Program-made: the position numbers and the translations under genes
In this document: in pieces, positions 21,496-30,902 of the stretch
Layout: each line of letters starts with the position of its first letter
Position numbering within the stretch: the first letter of the stretch is position 1
Notes under the pieces: model-generated
Told to the model about the DNA's origin: nothing
The model's database searches: none
Seen by the model: only the letters and a program-made list of their open reading frames with translations
From: an uncultured Anaerolineaceae bacterium
GTDB taxonomy: Bacteria > Chloroflexota > Anaerolineae > Anaerolineales > Anaerolineaceae
Assembly: GCA_938020565.1 (NCBI GenBank)
Contig: CALIHP010000007.1
Span: forward strand, 1-35,798
Length of the DNA stretch: 35,798 nucleotides
Reading direction: 5' to 3'

Positions 21496-24400
21496 TTACT
21501 TCCGATTGCGGCGGTAAGTTTCGGGAGAGACCCCGACGATCTGACGAAAGATCCGGCTGAAATAGCCGCCGTCATAGAAGCCGACCTCAAGACCGATATC
21601 CAGCACAGTTCGTTCCGTATCCCGAAGAAGGCGCTGCGCTTGATGGACGCGGTAGCGGTGAAGATACTTGATCGGCGTCGTTCCCAATTCCTTTCGAAAG
21701 CAGAAGGTCAAATAATCTTCGGATATTGAAACGTAACGCGCGATATCGCGGCGCGTAAGACTCTCCTGATAACGCTCGTGCATGAACGCCATCGCCCGAC
21801 GCACCATACGTTGAGAATCTTCGCTCAAGCGCGACGTCCGATCCAACGCCGCGCTGATCCGCGCAATCGTTTCGTCGAGGCTGAACAGTCCTTTTTCAAG
21901 AATCGTCGAAACGCCATGATTCAATTTCTCCATGTCTTCATGCGTCAAGACCTTTCCGGTCACGACAATAACCGGAATATTGCGCGTCCGCTCCTGCCGC
22001 TGCATCCATTGCAGGACCTGGAACCCGTCGAGTTCAGGCATCTGCAAATCCAGTAACAACAAATCGATCTCGGGCTCCGTTTCCAACACGGTCAGCGCAT
22101 CACGGCCGTTCAAGACGCGCAGAACGCGGTTATTCTTCGACTGTTTCTGAAGAACGCGCGCGTAAAGATCGAGCGTATTCGGATCGTCGTCGGCGATCAG
22201 GATCGTCCGCTGTCCCCTTGGTTCGCCGTCAGCCGGAAGCCTTTTTTGGAGCGTATCGGTAAGCCGTTCGATTTCAATCGGTTTAGTCATATAATCAAGT
22301 TCAACAAACCTGCCGGCGTCATTCGAATAACGATAGAAAAGAACGGAAGTATTCCGTCCGAGCGGGTTTTCTTTAATCGCTTTTAATACGTCCCAAAAGG
22401 ATCCCGATTTCGGCTCCGTATCGATGAGAACAACGTCCGGAAAGGGATCCGGGAAGTTCGGGCGATCCGACCCGCCTGAAAAAGGCGGCGAAACCGTAAC
22501 CCGGTAACCGCGCCTGACGAGCTGATCCACGAGCGGATCGCCGTCGGACGCCCGATCCGTCAACAAGGCGATCGAACGGACCGGATCGGTCAACTCATAA
22601 ATACGCATTTCGTCCGCATCCCGATCCGAGATCGTCGGCAGCGTAAAATAGAAGGTCGACCCCATACCCGGAACGCCTTTAGAGCGGACGCCGATCTGAC
22701 CGCCATGAAGATCGACAAGCCGTTTACAAATCGCCAGCCCCAAACCCAACCCGCCGTAGCCCAACGAAACGCTGCTATCCGAGCGGCGAAATTCTTCAAA
22801 AATCACCTGCTGATCCGCGATCGGGATTCCTGATCCTGTATCGCTGACCGAGATCGTTACTTCCGTCCCACGTTCCTCAACCCGCAGCCGAATCTCCCCG
22901 CACTCCGTAAACTTGATCGCGTTATTAATCAGGTTCAGTACGATTTGGCGCAGCCGCATCGGATCCCCCCATACGCGCGGACCCTCGAACGGCAGTTCCG
23001 CGCGCCATTTCAACCCCTTGCCCGCGGCTAATTTCGCGCCGCTGTCGGCAATCATTCGCAGCGTCCGCGCCAAATCGACCGAAGTCAAATTCAACCGCAG
23101 CTCTCCCGCGTCGCTCGTCGCCAAATCCAGCACATCGCCGATCAACCCGCCCAAATGCTGAGCGTAAGCATGAATCTGTTCAAGGTCCTTCATAACGGGA
23201 TCAGCGATCGGATCGCGCCGGACTGGATCCGATTTCAGGAGCAATTCGCTCAACCCAGCGATCAAATTCAAAGGCGTCCGCAGTTCGTGTCCGACAAGCG
23301 ATAAAAAGCGGTTCTTTATTTGGTGCGCTTCTTCCGCCAGTCTCCGCCCATCCGTCGCCTCTTTATACAGACCGGCCATTTTCAACGCTCCGCTGATCTG
23401 CTGAACAACGGCACCGTAAAGATCCAGACGCCCGCTGTCAAAAACGACCGCGCCGGATAAACCCGCGTTGCCGGGGAATGGAATAACGACCCATCGAAAC
23501 GATCGGACGCCGGGAATCAGCCGCGACGGCGGAAAAATAAGCGTATCAAAATGAATCGCTTTCCGATCCGGATGAAAAACGTCGATAACGCTGCTTCGGG
23601 CAGGCTCGATACCGCCGCCCGCTTCATGACGAACGATCAGCGCATCGGAAATTCCGATCAGCTTGAGATGCGTCGATAAAACGGAATAGATTTGATCCTC
23701 CGTCAACGCGGAAAATAAGGCCGCAGAAAGCAAACTGAGGCGGTTCGAATCCGTACGTGCCGCGGAAACGAACCGATAAAACTGACGCCGGGTCATCGCG
23801 GCGGTCGTCTCCTGTGGAGAATCCGCCCCATTGTCATGCATGTGGTCCTGTATCGCGCTTCGCGCCTCAGCGAACTCATCACAGCCGCAGGACTCGCGGA
23901 TAACCAATCGCGTCGGGACGCGGATAATCGGAGATAACAGCTCGCCGGAACTCAGATAACGGATCATTTCTTCAAGCGCACGCCGCCCCATATCAAAAAG
24001 CGGAATCTCGACGGTCGTCAGCGGCGGCACGTTTGCCGCCCCTTCCAGTCGATTATCGAAACCGATCACGGCGACGTCACGCGGCGTTTCCCGTCCGGTT
24101 TCCTTTAGAGCCTGGATCGCGCCGATCGCCATCTCGTCATTACTTGCAATGACAGCTGTAAATTCGGCTTGACTGGATAAAATACGCTTCATCGCCTTAT
24201 AACCGCCGCGATAAACGTGCCCGCCGTACGCAACAAGCCGGTCGTCGCTGTTGAAACCATAATTCTGAACCGTCTCCCGATAAGCCGCCAGCCGCTCGCC
24301 GGTATCGCCGGCTAAATCATCTTGACTCCCGGCAATAAACGCAATGCGGCGATGACCGTGACGGACAAGATGGTCGAACGCTGATTTAACTCCGCCGACA

Positions 24401-24819
24401 TTGTCAGCCGCAATCGTAGCTCCATCCTCGCCGGAGCCGATAAACAGAACCGGATGACCTTTCTCACGCAGCCGGCGAATATAACCCGAACGGCCGGAGG
24501 AATGAAGCGGGGTAAACACGATTAGTCCGTCCGTATTCCGCTCCCCGATCGGAGCAAAATCACAGTCAGGCGCAAACTGCGGCCAGGCAGGATGATTCGG
24601 ATTTTCCAAGCCGGAATCCGCCCCCATGCCGCAGCCGAAAAGAACGCTGCAATCCAACTCTTCAGCCGCTTGATTGATCCCTTGATAAATCGGAAGCAAA
24701 TAATTTAAATTCGTTGAAATATTATAAAACTGCCATCCGGCAAGCACGCCAATCACAGGACTACGCGGAAACCGGTCCGACTTTTTTCCGGAAAGATAAC
24801 GACGGGTAAAATTTGCCAA
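21496..24819 (-). CDS. LacI-type sensor / histidine kinase / receiver / AraC hybrid regulator
   Basis: A 1107-residue one-protein phosphorelay. Residues 20-312 form a LacI/GalR-type sugar-binding domain without its DNA-binding head and without signal peptide or membrane helix, so the protein senses a cytoplasmic ligand. About 350-485 is GAF-like. The kinase follows: GHELRTP with H511, N box NLINNAIKF (629-637), DTGSG 660-664, LGYGGLGLGLAIC 686-698. A degenerate receiver spans 748-860; a full receiver spans 871-995 (DDD 877-879, phosphoacceptor D924, T954, K976). An AraC domain (1005-1105, DIGLEVGFYDGGYFSRIFRQ) is the output. The start is TTG 24819, with GGAGGAG just before it. It probably activates the import/GH16 operon behind it through the TTTTGTCC repeats. 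Confidence 0.9.
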   Translation of the reverse strand: MANFTRRYLSGKKSDRFPRSPVIGVLAGWQFYNISTNLNYLLPIYQGINQAAEELDCSVLFGCGMGADSGLENPNHPAWPQFAPDCDFAPIGERNTDGLIVFTPLHSSGRSGYIRRLREKGHPVLFIGSGEDGATIAADNVGGVKSAFDHLVRHGHRRIAFIAGSQDDLAGDTGERLAAYRETVQNYGFNSDDRLVAYGGHVYRGGYKAMKRILSSQAEFTAVIASNDEMAIGAIQALKETGRETPRDVAVIGFDNRLEGAANVPPLTTVEIPLFDMGRRALEEMIRYLSSGELLSPIIRVPTRLVIRESCGCDEFAEARSAIQDHMHDNGADSPQETTAAMTRRQFYRFVSAARTDSNRLSLLSAALFSALTEDQIYSVLSTHLKLIGISDALIVRHEAGGGIEPARSSVIDVFHPDRKAIHFDTLIFPPSRLIPGVRSFRWVVIPFPGNAGLSGAVVFDSGRLDLYGAVVQQISGALKMAGLYKEATDGRRLAEEAHQIKNRFLSLVGHELRTPLNLIAGLSELLLKSDPVRRDPIADPVMKDLEQIHAYAQHLGGLIGDVLDLATSDAGELRLNLTSVDLARTLRMIADSGAKLAAGKGLKWRAELPFEGPRVWGDPMRLRQIVLNLINNAIKFTECGEIRLRVEERGTEVTISVSDTGSGIPIADQQVIFEEFRRSDSSVSLGYGGLGLGLAICKRLVDLHGGQIGVRSKGVPGMGSTFYFTLPTISDRDADEMRIYELTDPVRSIALLTDRASDGDPLVDQLVRRGYRVTVSPPFSGGSDRPNFPDPFPDVVLIDTEPKSGSFWDVLKAIKENPLGRNTSVLFYRYSNDAGRFVELDYMTKPIEIERLTDTLQKRLPADGEPRGQRTILIADDDPNTLDLYARVLQKQSKNNRVLRVLNGRDALTVLETEPEIDLLLLDLQMPELDGFQVLQWMQRQERTRNIPVIVVTGKVLTHEDMEKLNHGVSTILEKGLFSLDETIARISAALDRTSRLSEDSQRMVRRAMAFMHERYQESLTRRDIARYVSISEDYLTFCFRKELGTTPIKYLHRYRVHQAQRLLRDTERTVLDIGLEVGFYDGGYFSRIFRQIVGVSPETYRRNRK

Positions 24820-24986
24820 CCGCTCCTCCGATCGATTGCGCTATAGTAACTATTATCTCACAGAATATGGCGGTTCTCAGAAGGAACAGGAGGCTGAAAC
24901 GGACTGCAAGCGATGAAATATTTTTTTACGTCCGCGCCAATTCGCGCCTGAGATAATCAATCCACGTTTTTTCCCTGATTCGACTT

Positions 24987-25027
24987 TATAATCAAATAAG
25001 AAGGGAGAGGCGGAAAATCTCCCTTCT
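24987..25027 (+). promoter_or_regulatory. -10 box and leader stem-loop of the phosphatase gene
   Basis: TATAAT is at 24987..24992, in a block that is repeated at 15672..15707. Directly behind it AGAAGGGAGA (24999..25008) and TCTCCCTTCT (25018..25027) form a perfect 10-bp hairpin with a nine-base loop, which would be at the very 5' end of the message. The remainder of 24820..25145 has no gene; weak -10-like sites for the kinase gene (GATAAT, TACTAT on the minus strand near 24840..24860) are possible. Confidence 0.5.
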
Positions 25028-25145
25028 CCAACATGCATCCGTATAAAACCCACGTATTACCGCGCCTTTATTTCCGGAGCGTTGAACGCGGAAACAGCAA
25101 ATTATTTTCTACCTGGATTTTTTTATAAAAAAGAAGGAGGGGTCC

Positions 25146-26348
25146 ATCGCCGCTAAACTCTTGCTTATCTCTTTTGACGCGCTCGGTTCCGACGCGCTGG
25201 ATGAAATGATGACACGGCCGGTTTTTCGCCGTTTCGTTGAAAACGGGACAATTTTCCGCGACGTCGTCGGATCGTTCGTCAGCAACACCTACCCGATTCA
25301 CGCTTCGATCGCGACCGGGAAACCGCCGCGGGACCATGGAATCATTTCCAATACCCGAATCGACCCCGGAAATCCGAAACCGCGCTGGCGTTATGACAGC
25401 CGCGAATTCCGCGCCAAAACCATTTGGCAGGCGGCTAAAGAAAAAGGACTGCGAACCGCGGCGGTACTCTGGCCCGTTACCGCGTTTTCGAAGGAAATCG
25501 CGTATAACGTCCCTGAATCCGCCGCGGGAATGGGCGAGAATCAGGTTCTTTTAAACCTGCGCGCCGGTTCGAAATGGACACAGCTGAAAGCGCTCCTGCG
25601 CCATGGGAAAATCCTCAACGGCGTCAGGCAGCCGAACCTGGATCGATTTTCGACTTTAACGATGCTGGATATTATCCGGGAGAACCGCCCGGACCTGATG
25701 CTGCTGCACTTGACCGTGTATGACAGCGCGTGCCATGATTACGGGCTCGGGTCGCCGGAAGCGTCTGCCGCGATGGACGAGCTGGACCGGCATCTGGGCA
25801 TGCTTCTCGAAGCGATAACGCCCGATACACAGGTTGTCATCTTCTCGGACCATTCGCAGCTGCCGGTTTCGCGATGTTTCGATCCGAATACGATTCTCGC
25901 GGAGCTTGGGTTCGCCGACCGGAACGAAGACGGATCGCTTATGAACGCGCGCGCGTTCTTCCTGAACGCCGACGGGAATGCGGTTTTCTTCAACCGATCG
26001 CTTTCCGACGATGAGATCGCGGCCGTCGAAAGCCGGCTCCATGACGCCGATGTCGCTGAAAGGAAGCTGACGGAGGCCGAACTCGAAACGGCCGGGTTCA
26101 CGGCGGAACGATTAGCGACGCTCGCCGAAGCCGAAACCCTCGACGCGTCCGTCGTCTTCGGGCTCGCGGCGAAAGTCGGCGTCTACTTTTCGATCGATAA
26201 GACCCATCGCGCAACGCACGGGTATCCGCTCGATTACGAGGCTTACCGCGTTTTTTACGCGATTTCCGAAAAGAATTATCGGTTTGAGCCGAAGAATATC
26301 CTGGACGTTACGAAAATCGTTTGTCATGAATCAGGTTTGACGCTGTAA
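25146..26348 (+). CDS. Alkaline-phosphatase-superfamily phosphodiesterase/phosphatase, apparent ATC start
   Basis: A type I phosphodiesterase/nucleotide pyrophosphatase-like enzyme of 400 residues. Metal and nucleophile motifs are visible: SFDALGSD (D11), SNTYPIHAS with nucleophile T48, DSACHDYG, VIFSDHSQL and KTHRATHGYP. Family proteins usually begin M-x-x-K-L-L-L-I-S-F-D; here that position is ATC (25146), five bases behind AAGGAGG (25134..25140). There is no ATG, GTG or TTG between the in-frame stop at 25083 and the TTG at 25161, which is too far from the Shine-Dalgarno. It has no signal peptide, so it acts inside the cell. Its substrate is unknown. The MFS transporter gene follows after 41 bases, so they are probably co-transcribed. 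Confidence 0.83.
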   Translation: MAAKLLLISFDALGSDALDEMMTRPVFRRFVENGTIFRDVVGSFVSNTYPIHASIATGKPPRDHGIISNTRIDPGNPKPRWRYDSREFRAKTIWQAAKEKGLRTAAVLWPVTAFSKEIAYNVPESAAGMGENQVLLNLRAGSKWTQLKALLRHGKILNGVRQPNLDRFSTLTMLDIIRENRPDLMLLHLTVYDSACHDYGLGSPEASAAMDELDRHLGMLLEAITPDTQVVIFSDHSQLPVSRCFDPNTILAELGFADRNEDGSLMNARAFFLNADGNAVFFNRSLSDDEIAAVESRLHDADVAERKLTEAELETAGFTAERLATLAEAETLDASVVFGLAAKVGVYFSIDKTHRATHGYPLDYEAYRVFYAISEKNYRFEPKNILDVTKIVCHESGLTL

Positions 26349-26389
26349 CCGCAGCGCGCCGCCGAACTGAAGGAAAGGGATCCAACCGC

Positions 26390-27685
26390 ATGAAACTGAC
26401 CAAAGAAGAAATCAGCTTTATCCTGTACGATAACGCGAATTCCGTATACGCGACAATCATGAGCGCGGTCATCTTCCCGATTTATTTTTCGAACGCCGCC
26501 GAATCGGCCGGAGAATCCGGCGATTTCTGGTGGGGGATCGGGACCGCGACGGCCGCTTTTATTTTGGCGCTGTTCGCGCCGGTAATCGGACGGATCGCCG
26601 ATTTTAAGGGCTGGAAACGGCGCGTTTTCGGCTTTTTCGTCGCAATGGGACTGCTGGCTACGTTGTACTGCGCGGTGACGAACGATTGGCGCGGAATGCT
26701 CGTCGGCTATGTCTTCTCATATATCGGCTTCCTCGGCTCCTGCCTCGTCAACGACAGCTACCTGGTCGAAGTTACGACGCCCGAACGAATGGATCGAATT
26801 TCAAGCCTGGCTTATGGGATCGGCTATATCGGCGGATCGACAATCCCGTTCTTAGCCGCGATCGCGCTCGTTCTCTTTGGGGAAAATTTCGGCGTCGACG
26901 GAACGATGGCGGTTAAGCTTTCGCTGCTGATCTGCGTTCTGTGGTGGGGGCTGTTCTCGATCCCGATGTTCAGGAACGTCGAGCAGAAGCACGGCTGCGA
27001 TATCCCGCAAGGAAACCTTGTCAGGAATACGTTTAACGAGCTTTTCACGACCGCGCGGAAAATACTGAAATTCAAGCCGATGCTCTTTTTCATGATCGCG
27101 TACTTCCTGTATATCGACGGTGTAAATACGGTAATCAACATGTCGACGAGCTATGGGGCGACGCTTGGGCTGGACAGTACCGGCCTGATCATCGCGCTCC
27201 TCGTGACGCAGCTGGTCGCGTTCCCCTGCGCGATTCTTTTCGGCCGGATCAGCGAAAAAATCGGCTCGCTGAAAATGCTCCTGGCCGCGATCTGTATGTA
27301 TTTATTAATCTGCATCCTCGGTTTTATCATGGGCTTCGGGCTGGAAGAAGCGTTCCTGACGATCCCTCAGGCGACGACGCTGTTCTTCGCTCTGGCGATT
27401 CTCGTAGGAACGGTCCAGGGCGGAATTCAGGCGATCTCCCGCTCCTATTTCGGGAAAATGGTCCCCCCTGCGCAGTCCGGAGAGTATTTCGGATTCTTCG
27501 ATATTTTCGGGAAATTCGCCGCGTTTATGGGCCCGCTCCTGTATTCGGCGACGAAGGCCGTGACCGGACGAAGCTCGTTCTCGATCTTTTCAATCATCCT
27601 GCTTTTCGTCGGCGCGCTGATCGTCATGTACGCGGGACGGAGATTCTTGAAGAATGTTCCGGAGAGGATAGAGAATACTTTGTAG
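26390..27685 (+). CDS. MFS transporter, UMF1/Atg22-like
   Basis: The 431-residue protein has about 12 hydrophobic segments and the opening ILYDNANSVYATIMSAVIFP, which matches the YDWANSAYAT signature of the UMF1 (Atg22-like) family, and the MFS loop GRIADFKGWKRR between helices 2 and 3. GTVQGGIQAISRSYFGKMVP and EYFGFFDIFGKFAAFMGP are further family stretches. These transporters export or import small solutes across the cytoplasmic membrane; the substrate is not predictable. Together with the phosphatase gene it forms a two-gene unit. A hairpin follows directly. Confidence 0.87.
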   Translation: MKLTKEEISFILYDNANSVYATIMSAVIFPIYFSNAAESAGESGDFWWGIGTATAAFILALFAPVIGRIADFKGWKRRVFGFFVAMGLLATLYCAVTNDWRGMLVGYVFSYIGFLGSCLVNDSYLVEVTTPERMDRISSLAYGIGYIGGSTIPFLAAIALVLFGENFGVDGTMAVKLSLLICVLWWGLFSIPMFRNVEQKHGCDIPQGNLVRNTFNELFTTARKILKFKPMLFFMIAYFLYIDGVNTVINMSTSYGATLGLDSTGLIIALLVTQLVAFPCAILFGRISEKIGSLKMLLAAICMYLLICILGFIMGFGLEEAFLTIPQATTLFFALAILVGTVQGGIQAISRSYFGKMVPPAQSGEYFGFFDIFGKFAAFMGPLLYSATKAVTGRSSFSIFSIILLFVGALIVMYAGRRFLKNVPERIENTL

Positions 27686-27690
27686 TCGTC

Positions 27691-27717
27691 CGGGGCTGGG
27701 AAAAATTCCCAGCCCCG
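27691..27717. terminator. GC-rich hairpin behind the MFS gene, probably a terminator
   Basis: CGGGGCTGGGA (27691..27701) and TCCCAGCCCCG (27707..27717) form a perfect 11-bp stem with a five-base loop (27702..27706). No U-run follows on either strand, yet it lies precisely between two convergent genes, so it may end or protect both transcripts. Confidence 0.55.
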
Positions 27718-27737
27718 ATCTTAAGAACACCCGCTGA

Positions 27738-28421
27738 TTAACTTTGACGATCAAAACGATAGATTGTTTCTAAAACAACCTGAATCTCGTCGTCCCAGCC
27801 TTTAATCAGTCCCTCATTCGCCTTCTCGTAAACCACGTCGGCCGTAACCAGATTTCCCGAAATCGCGGCAATCATCGCGCTCCGCTTTTTTCGCCTCGTG
27901 CAAACGGTATAAATCGCCGAACTCTCCATCTCAACATTCAAACATCCAAGAGAGGACAGCTTCTCGATCCACTCGGGCGATTCTCCATAAAATGCATCGT
28001 CAGTAGCATTAATTCCATAATAGCTCTTAAACCCCAGTTGGCCTTCCATCTCCCGCGCCGTATCGATCAGGATACGCGTCAAATCGAAATCTGGGATCGC
28101 TGGGAAACAATCCGGAACGTAGAATTTGGACGTTCCCTCGTTTTTCATAGCCCCCGTCGAAATAATCCGATCGCCTATTTTCTGATATGGCTGAAGACCG
28201 GCAGTTGACCCAATCCGAATAAAGCACTCCCCACCAACATTAATCAATTCCTCTACCGCTATCGCCGTGGAGGGACATCCCATACCCGTTGAGGTCACCG
28301 AAATTTTGACGCCCTTATAAAAACCGGTAAACGTCCGGTGCTCCCTGTTATTCGCGACCAGCTTCGGATCATCAAGATACGCCGCAACCCGATCACTCCG
28401 AGCTGGATCACTATATAAAAC
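27738..28421 (-). pseudogene. Nucleoside (uridine) phosphorylase, 5' end missing
   Basis: The reading runs DPARSDRVAAYLDDPKLVAN, REHRTFTGFYKGV, SVTSTGMGCPSTAIAVEELI, FIRIGSTAGLQP, NVEMESSAIYTV: the phosphate loop, sugar-site and purine/pyrimidine-site motifs of the PNP/UDP family. Upstream of DPAR the frame meets TAA and TGA (28424..28422, 28427..28425), so the first 20 or so residues, including the glycine-rich phosphate contact (normally LPGDPxR; here LYSDPAR), are absent. A GTG at 28298 could start a short protein, but it would lack that site. The break coincides with the change to AT-richer sequence on the right. Nucleoside metabolism also features in the next operon. Confidence 0.75.
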
Positions 28422-28478
28422 TTATCAATAAATATGTAAATTAAATAACAGGCCAACGGCTTAACAGCCACTCACAAA

Positions 28479-30902
28479 TCAATTTAGTTTCGTTGAAACA
28501 TTTTGCTTCCTGAATGCTGTTGGCGTAACATCACAATATTTCTTAAATGATCTGATATAGGTCTGCACGTTTGCGAAACCACAGGAGATTGAGATATCCA
28601 TGATCTTCTGGTTGGTGGTGAGCAGAAGATCTTTGGATGTATCAATGCGGAGGCCCGTAAGGTAATCCATAAAAGTTTTTCCTGTGTATTCTTTAAAAAT
28701 TTTGCAGAAATATGGGACGCTCATGTAAACCGCTTTTGAAAGTTGGTTGAGAGAAATATCTTCCTGAAAATGCTGGTCGATATAGCTGACGACCTGTTCC
28801 ATCAAGTCGGCATTCTTGTTCTTTCTTTTTTCTTCTACTTGGCTGCAGGCATTACTGAGCGTTTCGAGAAAGACATCCTGTAACTGTTCTTTATCTTCAG
28901 AGGAGAATAGATTCGCACTATCGGTGATCTGACTTGCTTCCGAGAGAGGGAAGCCCATTTCCTGCATCAGGGAGGAAATACGATGCAGGAGCAAAAGACA
29001 GTATTGCTGGCAATCAGCAAATGCGATACTGGAATTCTCCAGACAGGCAAGGGCTTTCTGGAAAGCCTTGCTGCTCAGGTCGAAGTCGCCGATGCGAATG
29101 GCTGGGAGCAGTTCTCGCTCAATGATAGTTTTATACGTGCTGGAGAGTGTGAAGGACTTGTTATCCTGGAAAAGCGAAATCGTAGAATAACTGATGATTT
29201 CGTTTCCTCCGAGGGATGAGGCGTAATCCGCAGCGGAACGTGCGTTCTGCGCGGAAATATAGATTTCATCGATTGAATCAACGCTCGATCCGATACCAAG
29301 CGAGAGCGTGTAAGGAATGATTGCTGAGTTATCGACAGCGCTCTGAACATTCTGGCAGAATCTAAGTAATTTATCAGGTTCCTCTACTTCATAGTTCAGA
29401 ATGACACCGAGATGAAAATCATCAATATCCACTGTGTACCCTCCCATTGAGGGATCGAGGCACTCCTTAATCATAGGGAATAACTGAATTTTGACCAGTT
29501 CGTATTCGTCGTTCGTCAGTGTGCGCGCCTGTTGCAGAATATCCATGTTAATATATATTACATTGATTAGACGGTAAGGGAACTCAATATCCATATACCT
29601 GAGGCGCTGAAAGGTATCCTCAGTTCCTGTGAATTGCCCTTCGAGTAAGAGGGAAAGCGTTCGGTGACGGATTAGTGTCCGGTTGTTTTCCCACATGGAG
29701 TGCAATTGTTTGTTGTCCTGAATGATGTTTCTGAGTTTCTGCTCGACACTGTTTTCAACGCTTTGGCTATTTCCATCAGAAGAAAGGCTTTCTTCAATGG
29801 TCTTATATAGTTTTGAGATCGGCTGAAGCGACTGGCGATAAAGAAAGAAAACGAAGAGGCAGGAAACAAGCAGCAGTGCAGCTGAAATCAGAATGATACG
29901 CCGTAAAAGCGTTTGGGTTGGAGAAAGAATACGATTGAGCGGCATCTCGACGACGAGCGTTGTTTCTGTCTGATCTGAATCTGTAAAAAGGATCAATGTC
30001 TGTGCATCAGCGTTTTTGATGATCAGATGTCCATTTCCTTTATATTCCTGAATTCGTTTAACCAGATCCGGATCAGCCTTCCGATAGAGAAAGCTTCTGT
30101 CAGAGGAAATCGTGATCATGCCATTTTTACTGATGCCGAAAGCCTGGTAAACATAATCATCATCGCCTGGGAGCAGTTTGGCTACTTCCTCTTCATATAT
30201 GTTAACAACGACCACCCCTCCGCGCGAGCGCAGCGATTCTGACAACGGGACGAGCAGCGTAATCACATCGCCATCGTCAACACCATAACGCTGCAGCGCC
30301 CGCTCGACATTTGTAAAAGTGGAGCTGTATGGTTTGCGGCAGTTCAACCAGGTAATAGCCGTCGTATGTGTCCGGTAATAGTCATACCAGGCGGTGTCAT
30401 AGAATAAATTGAATGAGGTGACGCCCATACCTGATGAGGTTACGATCACATCTCCCTGGTTGAAGTAAATATATGCTGAATGGACGTAACGATGTGAGTT
30501 TTTGAAGTTGACCAGCGAGTCAGAGAGCATTTGCAGCCGATGATAGTCCGTGACAATGCTGTCATTTGAGCGGTTGATCATACGCATGGTATCCAATGAG
30601 ATTTGGACCGCCATGTTTTCGATCTGAGAATAGGTTTCTGATACCAGTATGTCTGTTTTTTCAAGGATTTCTTCGTTTGCTGAGATGAGCTGAGGAACAA
30701 GCGTATTCTGATAGACAGAATAGAAGGCAATCGCACTGAGGATCACCAGAACAAACACAAGCAGGGCAACGGTGATCACTGAATACCAGACGCCTTTCCG
30801 TTCCTTGCTGATACCGAAGCGATTTATTCTCTTTTTATTCCCCTTTTTTATATTATTCTTCAGTCCAAAAGATCCATTGAATCTTTCATCATGTTTCATC
30901 AT
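28479..30902 (-). CDS. Membrane-bound AraC-family regulator with extracytoplasmic sensor (YesN/YtdP-like)
   Basis: The start chosen is ATG 30902, with GAAGG eight bases upstream; an ATG at 30917 has poor spacing. The 807-residue protein has a cytoplasmic, basic start, a first membrane helix (about 38-62, SVITVALLVFVLVILSAIAF), a Cache-like outside domain of about 270 residues, a second helix (about 333-355), a HAMP-like linker, a long middle region and a C-terminal AraC domain (about 700-807; EDISLNQLSKAVYMSVPYFC, DISISCGFANVQTYIRSFKK). It senses an external solute and binds DNA directly. It is divergent to the nucleoside hydrolase/ABC operon and is the likely regulator of that operon. Confidence 0.88.
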   Translation of the reverse strand: MMKHDERFNGSFGLKNNIKKGNKKRINRFGISKERKGVWYSVITVALLVFVLVILSAIAFYSVYQNTLVPQLISANEEILEKTDILVSETYSQIENMAVQISLDTMRMINRSNDSIVTDYHRLQMLSDSLVNFKNSHRYVHSAYIYFNQGDVIVTSSGMGVTSFNLFYDTAWYDYYRTHTTAITWLNCRKPYSSTFTNVERALQRYGVDDGDVITLLVPLSESLRSRGGVVVVNIYEEEVAKLLPGDDDYVYQAFGISKNGMITISSDRSFLYRKADPDLVKRIQEYKGNGHLIIKNADAQTLILFTDSDQTETTLVVEMPLNRILSPTQTLLRRIILISAALLLVSCLFVFFLYRQSLQPISKLYKTIEESLSSDGNSQSVENSVEQKLRNIIQDNKQLHSMWENNRTLIRHRTLSLLLEGQFTGTEDTFQRLRYMDIEFPYRLINVIYINMDILQQARTLTNDEYELVKIQLFPMIKECLDPSMGGYTVDIDDFHLGVILNYEVEEPDKLLRFCQNVQSAVDNSAIIPYTLSLGIGSSVDSIDEIYISAQNARSAADYASSLGGNEIISYSTISLFQDNKSFTLSSTYKTIIERELLPAIRIGDFDLSSKAFQKALACLENSSIAFADCQQYCLLLLHRISSLMQEMGFPLSEASQITDSANLFSSEDKEQLQDVFLETLSNACSQVEEKRKNKNADLMEQVVSYIDQHFQEDISLNQLSKAVYMSVPYFCKIFKEYTGKTFMDYLTGLRIDTSKDLLLTTNQKIMDISISCGFANVQTYIRSFKKYCDVTPTAFRKQNVSTKLN

